Positions 14,775 to 17,493 of a DNA stretch of 17,493 nucleotides are shown one piece after another. The translations under genes and the position numbers were made by a program. A model generated the notes under the pieces. It was not told the origin of the DNA, ran no database searches, and saw only the letters and a list, made by a program, of their open reading frames with translations. This DNA is from JAQAZP01 sp032127265 (GTDB lineage: Bacteria > Acidobacteriota > JAQAZP01), in the NCBI GenBank assembly GCA_032127265.1, contig JAQAZP010000326.1, forward strand, positions 1 to 17,493, read 5' to 3'. Each line of letters begins with the position of its first letter. Positions within the stretch are counted from its first letter, which is position 1.

Positions 14775-15764
14775 ATGGCGAACAATTCCATACTGGTTTT
14801 TGCTGAACAACGGGACGGCAAACTGAAAAAGGCCGCTTTTGAAGCCGTGTCCGAAGGACGGCGGCTGGCCGATCAACTGGGCGCCGAACTCCACGTGGCC
14901 CTGCTGGGCAACGGGGTGGACACCCTCACCGGCGAACTGGCTGGCGTGGGGGCCGACCAACTGCACACCGCCGACCACCCTGACCTGCAGTTTTACAGCG
15001 CCGAGGGCTACAGCCTTGTGCTGGCCAGGATGATCGACCAGCTTTCGCCGTCCGTCTTTCTCCTGCCCGCCACGGCCATGGGGAAGGACCTGGCGCCCCG
15101 GGTGGCCGCCGTCTGCAATGCCGGGCTGGCCACCGACTGCATCGATCTGACCGTTGAAGATGGCCGGCTTATTGCGAAACGCCCGATGTATGCCGGCAAG
15201 GCCATCGCCACGGTGCGCTGGGCCGGTGAGACGCTTCAGATGGCCAGCCTGCGGCCCAACGTATTTCCTGCCGAGATCCGGGATGGTGCGGCGCCGCCCG
15301 CAACCGTTCCCTTCGCCGTCGAGGGGCTCGAGGGAAAGATCCGGGCCCGTGTCAAAGAGGTGACGGGCGGCGGCGGCGAGACAAAGGACGTCACCGAGGC
15401 CGACGTGATCGTGGCCGGTGGACGAGGTCTGAAGGAAGCGGCGAACTTCTCTCTACTCGAGGCGCTGGCTGAAAAGCTCGACGCCGCCGTGGGTGCTTCC
15501 CGCGCCGTGGTGGATTCAGGGTGGGTCGACCACCAGGCCCAGGTGGGGCAGACCGGCAAAACGGTCTCCCCGCAACTGTATATCGCCGTCGGCATTTCCG
15601 GGGCGATCCAGCATCTGGCCGGCATGTCCTCCTCCAAGTGCATCGTGGCGATAAACAAGGATTCGGAAGCGCCGATCTTCAAGGTGGCCGACTACGGGAT
15701 CGTGGGCGACCTCTTCGAAGTGCTTCCGGTGCTCACCGAGGAGGTGGCGCGGCTCAAGGAGTAG
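14775..15764 (+). CDS. etfA: Electron transfer flavoprotein alpha subunit
   Basis: Large ETF subunit, which binds the electron-carrying FAD. The 329-residue product starts MANNSILVFAEQRDGKLKKA. The N-terminal domain includes LPATAMGKDLAPRVAA (98-112). The C-terminal FAD domain has AGGRGLKEAANF (214-225), SRAVVDSGW with Arg242, QVGQTGKTVSP (256-266), AVGISGAIQHLAGM (271-284) and AINKDSEAPIFKVADYGIVGD (292-312). These are the contacts expected for ETF-alpha FAD. No iron-sulfur extension is present. ATG 14775 was chosen for family fit and GAAGGA 8 bp before it; the frame is open further upstream only because it runs through etfB in another frame. The following permease gene begins one base after the stop. 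Confidence 0.96.
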   Translation: MANNSILVFAEQRDGKLKKAAFEAVSEGRRLADQLGAELHVALLGNGVDTLTGELAGVGADQLHTADHPDLQFYSAEGYSLVLARMIDQLSPSVFLLPATAMGKDLAPRVAAVCNAGLATDCIDLTVEDGRLIAKRPMYAGKAIATVRWAGETLQMASLRPNVFPAEIRDGAAPPATVPFAVEGLEGKIRARVKEVTGGGGETKDVTEADVIVAGGRGLKEAANFSLLEALAEKLDAAVGASRAVVDSGWVDHQAQVGQTGKTVSPQLYIAVGISGAIQHLAGMSSSKCIVAINKDSEAPIFKVADYGIVGDLFEVLPVLTEEVARLKE

Positions 15765-15765
15765 A

Positions 15766-17001
15766 GTGCGATACGAACTTTTCATCGCCCTGCGCTACCT
15801 CAAGGCGAGACGCAAGCAGACCTTTGTTTCGGTGATCACCGGGATCTCCATGCTCGGAGTGATCGTCGGGGTCACTGCGCTGGTCATCGCCTTGGCCCTC
15901 GCCGCCGGTTTCCGTCAGGATTTCCGGGACAAGATTCTCGGTGCCGAAGCCCACATCTACATCTACGGGTTCTCCTCCGCCGGCGGCATTGCCGATCCCG
16001 GGTCGCTGGTCAGCCGTGTTGAATCCCTGGACAACGTCCATGCCGCCGCTCCCATGGCCTGGGGTGTGGGACTGGTGGCCAGTGGGCTGGACAACCGTTT
16101 TGTCAGGATAAAGGGCGTTGATCCCGCTTCGCACATCCACCGGGTGGTGGATTTCAGCAGCTATCTGCTGGATGGGGTGCTGGAGGATCTTCAGCCGGCC
16201 GCCGGCCGGCGGCCGGGGATCATTCTCGGCCAGGGGCTGGCCAGGGTTCTGGGCACCGGGGTCGGTGACACGGTGCGGGTCCTGACCCAGAACGGTTCGC
16301 TCTCTCCCCTCGGCCTGCTGCCCCGGCCCCGATCCTTCCGGGTGGCCGGGATATTCGCCTCGGGAATGTCGGATTACGACGACCAGTGGGCCTTCGTCTC
16401 CCTGGCCGAGGCCCGCAGACTGCTCTCCATGGAGGCGGGGGCCAGCGTTGTCCTGGTGCGGGTGGAGGATGTGGGCTCTCTGGAGCAGACCCGGGAGGAA
16501 CTGGCCGGCGAACTGGGCCCCGGCTACCTGGTCAAGGATATTCTCACCGAGAACCGCCCGTTGTTTTCCGCCCTCAAGGTGGAAAAGTTGATGACTTTCA
16601 TCACTATCGGGCTGATCGTGATGGTGGCCGCCCTGAACATCGTCTCCAGCCTGGTGATGATGGTGATGGAGAAGTCGCGGGACATCGCCGTGCTGCGCTC
16701 CATGGGAGCCACTCGCGGGGCCATCACCCGGATCTTCATCTGCCAGGGGAGCCTGATCGGCTTCGTCGGCACCCTGGTGGGCTGCACCGCCGGTTTTTTC
16801 TCGGCCCGGCTGCTGGACAGTTGGCAATTGATCCGCCTCGATCCGCGAGTGTACTACATAGAGTATGTGCCGTTCCGTGTCATGCCGCTGGATTTCACAT
16901 TGGTGGCGGTCACCGCCGTGCTGATCAGTTTCCTGGCCACCCTCTACCCGGCATGGCAGGCGGCGCGGCTTGAACCGGCGGAGGCGCTGCGCTATGAGTG
17001 A
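15766..17001 (+). CDS. LolC/LolE-type lipoprotein-releasing ABC permease
   Basis: Inner-membrane subunit of the Lol exporter, which extracts lipoproteins from the inner membrane for delivery to LolA. The 411-residue product has the LolC/E layout. A cytoplasmic start (RYELFIALRYLKARRKQTF) precedes TM1 (about 20-48) and a large periplasmic domain (about 50-270). The family motif ENRPLFSALKVEK leads into three C-terminal TM segments (about 278-305, 322-347, 373-397) with the FtsX-type coupling stretch KSRDIAVLRSMGATRGAITRIF. GTG 15766 has AAGGAG 4 bp before it, inside the etfA end. LolC and LolE cannot be separated here; a single permease acting as homodimer is also possible. It overlaps the ATPase gene by 8 bp. 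Confidence 0.9.
   Translation: MRYELFIALRYLKARRKQTFVSVITGISMLGVIVGVTALVIALALAAGFRQDFRDKILGAEAHIYIYGFSSAGGIADPGSLVSRVESLDNVHAAAPMAWGVGLVASGLDNRFVRIKGVDPASHIHRVVDFSSYLLDGVLEDLQPAAGRRPGIILGQGLARVLGTGVGDTVRVLTQNGSLSPLGLLPRPRSFRVAGIFASGMSDYDDQWAFVSLAEARRLLSMEAGASVVLVRVEDVGSLEQTREELAGELGPGYLVKDILTENRPLFSALKVEKLMTFITIGLIVMVAALNIVSSLVMMVMEKSRDIAVLRSMGATRGAITRIFICQGSLIGFVGTLVGCTAGFFSARLLDSWQLIRLDPRVYYIEYVPFRVMPLDFTLVAVTAVLISFLATLYPAWQAARLEPAEALRYE
16195..16216. repeat. 22-bp perfect palindrome inside the permease gene
   Basis: The 22 bases are their own reverse complement and consist only of G and C, built from CCGGCC/GGCCGG units. They encode Pro-Ala-Ala-Gly-Arg-Arg-Pro in the periplasmic domain. 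The simple amino-acid content and GC-rich codon choice may explain it entirely. Confidence 0.4.
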
Positions 17002-17493
17002 ACTGCGGGAACAACCCCCCGTACCGCCGCCGGCGCTGCTGGAATGCCGGCAGCTGTTCAAGTCCTTCACCCTCGGTTCGGGAGGACAGGTGGATATCCT
17101 GTGCGGTCTCGACCTGCTGGTGCCGCCGGGTGAGATTCTGGCCATCACCGGCGCATCGGGGGTGGGCAAGAGTACCCTGCTCCACGTGCTCGGCGCTCTC
17201 GAACCGCCGGATTCGGGAAACCTGCTCTTTCGCGGGGAGGACGTTTACGCCCTCGGTGAGACCGGGCTGGCCGCGTTCCGCAATCGGCGGATCGGTTTTG
17301 TCTTCCAGTTCCACCACTTGCTGCCCGAATTCTCCGCCTTGGAGAACGCGATGATGCCCGCCCTGATTGCCGGTGAGCCCCGCCGCCGCGCCGCGCCGCG
17401 GGCCCGGGAACTGTTGGAGGCGGTGGAACTGGGGCATCGTCTGGGGCAGCGGCCGGGGAAGCTTTCCGGGGGAGAGCAGCAGCGGGTGGCCAT
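16994..17493 (+). CDS. lolD: LolD-type ABC transporter ATPase, 3' part cut by window edge
   Basis: ATPase that powers lipoprotein release by the LolC/E permease. The visible 166 codons show the start MSELREQPPVPPPALLECRQ, Walker A TGASGVGKST (52-61), the Q-loop FVFQFHHLLPEFSALEN (102-118) and the ABC signature LSGGEQQRVA (157-166). FQFHHLLPEFSALEN is typical of LolD, whereas other MacB-type ATPases usually have FQ.FNLL. Walker B and the H-loop lie past the edge. LolD is about 225-235 residues, so about 65 remain unseen. The ATG overlaps the permease stop by 8 bp, implying coupled translation. A second permease gene (lolE) could follow outside the window. Confidence 0.88.
   Translation, partial: MSELREQPPVPPPALLECRQLFKSFTLGSGGQVDILCGLDLLVPPGEILAITGASGVGKSTLLHVLGALEPPDSGNLLFRGEDVYALGETGLAAFRNRRIGFVFQFHHLLPEFSALENAMMPALIAGEPRRRAAPRARELLEAVELGHRLGQRPGKLSGGEQQRVA

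Noticed and set aside
13949..15764. Electron-bifurcating ETF
   Set aside because: EtfB has GGDNNQVGP rather than the GDTAQVGP form, and EtfA has no ferredoxin-like extension.
15754..17169. A 471-codon minus-strand frame across the Lol permease and ATPase genes
   Set aside because: His/Gln/Gly-rich translation typical of an antisense shadow; the plus-strand genes have clear family motifs.
1..17493. CRISPR array, tRNA or rRNA genes, insertion sequences, phage or defence genes
   Set aside because: I looked for regularly spaced repeats, tRNA-like arms, transposase or integrase motifs and toxin-antitoxin pairs and saw none; the genes are compact housekeeping genes.

Overview
The window is GC-rich chromosomal DNA from a Gram-negative bacterium. 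Evidence for an outer membrane is a LolC/LolE-type permease with a LolD-type ATPase, a probable lipoprotein and a lytic transglycosylase with a signal peptide. MutL carries the endonuclease motifs absent from MutL of MutH-containing gammaproteobacteria, so a deltaproteobacterium, myxobacterium, acidobacterium or uncultured phylum is more likely than an enterobacterium. I cannot place it more precisely. There are no rRNA or tRNA genes, CRISPR arrays, insertion sequences or phage genes, and the genes are almost all conserved housekeeping genes packed head to tail.

Left arm (1-3285, minus strand). A TrmH/SpoU-family RNA methyltransferase overlaps rarA by 4 bp. After a 165-bp gap with a good promoter and an inverted repeat over its -10 box comes sucC, which runs off the left edge. 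A 205-bp divergent region (3286-3490) separates this arm from the right arm.

Right arm, first group (3491-8061, plus strand): tsaC/ywlC-type threonylcarbamoyl-AMP synthase, an unrecognised TPR-like probable lipoprotein, mutL, and a lytic transglycosylase starting 4 bp after mutL.

Right arm, second group (8062-15764). A full-consensus promoter (TTGACA-16-TATAAT) precedes yceD-rpmF-plsX. A second good promoter then precedes an acyl-CoA dehydrogenase gene, followed by fabG-acpP-fabF-etfB-etfA. This is the familiar yceD-rpmF-plsX-fab cluster, but fabH and fabD, which usually sit between plsX and fabG, are absent. A single acyl-CoA dehydrogenase gene takes their place, and both ETF subunits close the group. 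EtfB keeps the loop that docks ETF onto acyl-CoA dehydrogenases, so dehydrogenase and ETF are likely functional partners. Their embedding in a biosynthetic fab cluster is the most interesting feature of the window.

Right edge (15766-17493): a LolC/LolE-type permease starts one nucleotide after etfA and overlaps a LolD-type ATPase gene by 8 bp. The ATPase gene runs off the right edge.

No stretch over 300 bases lacks a gene. Nothing here is clearly a new kind of system. The best leads are the dehydrogenase/ETF-containing fab operon, a short leader ORF with a hairpin before yceD, and matching stem-loops on either side of acpP.
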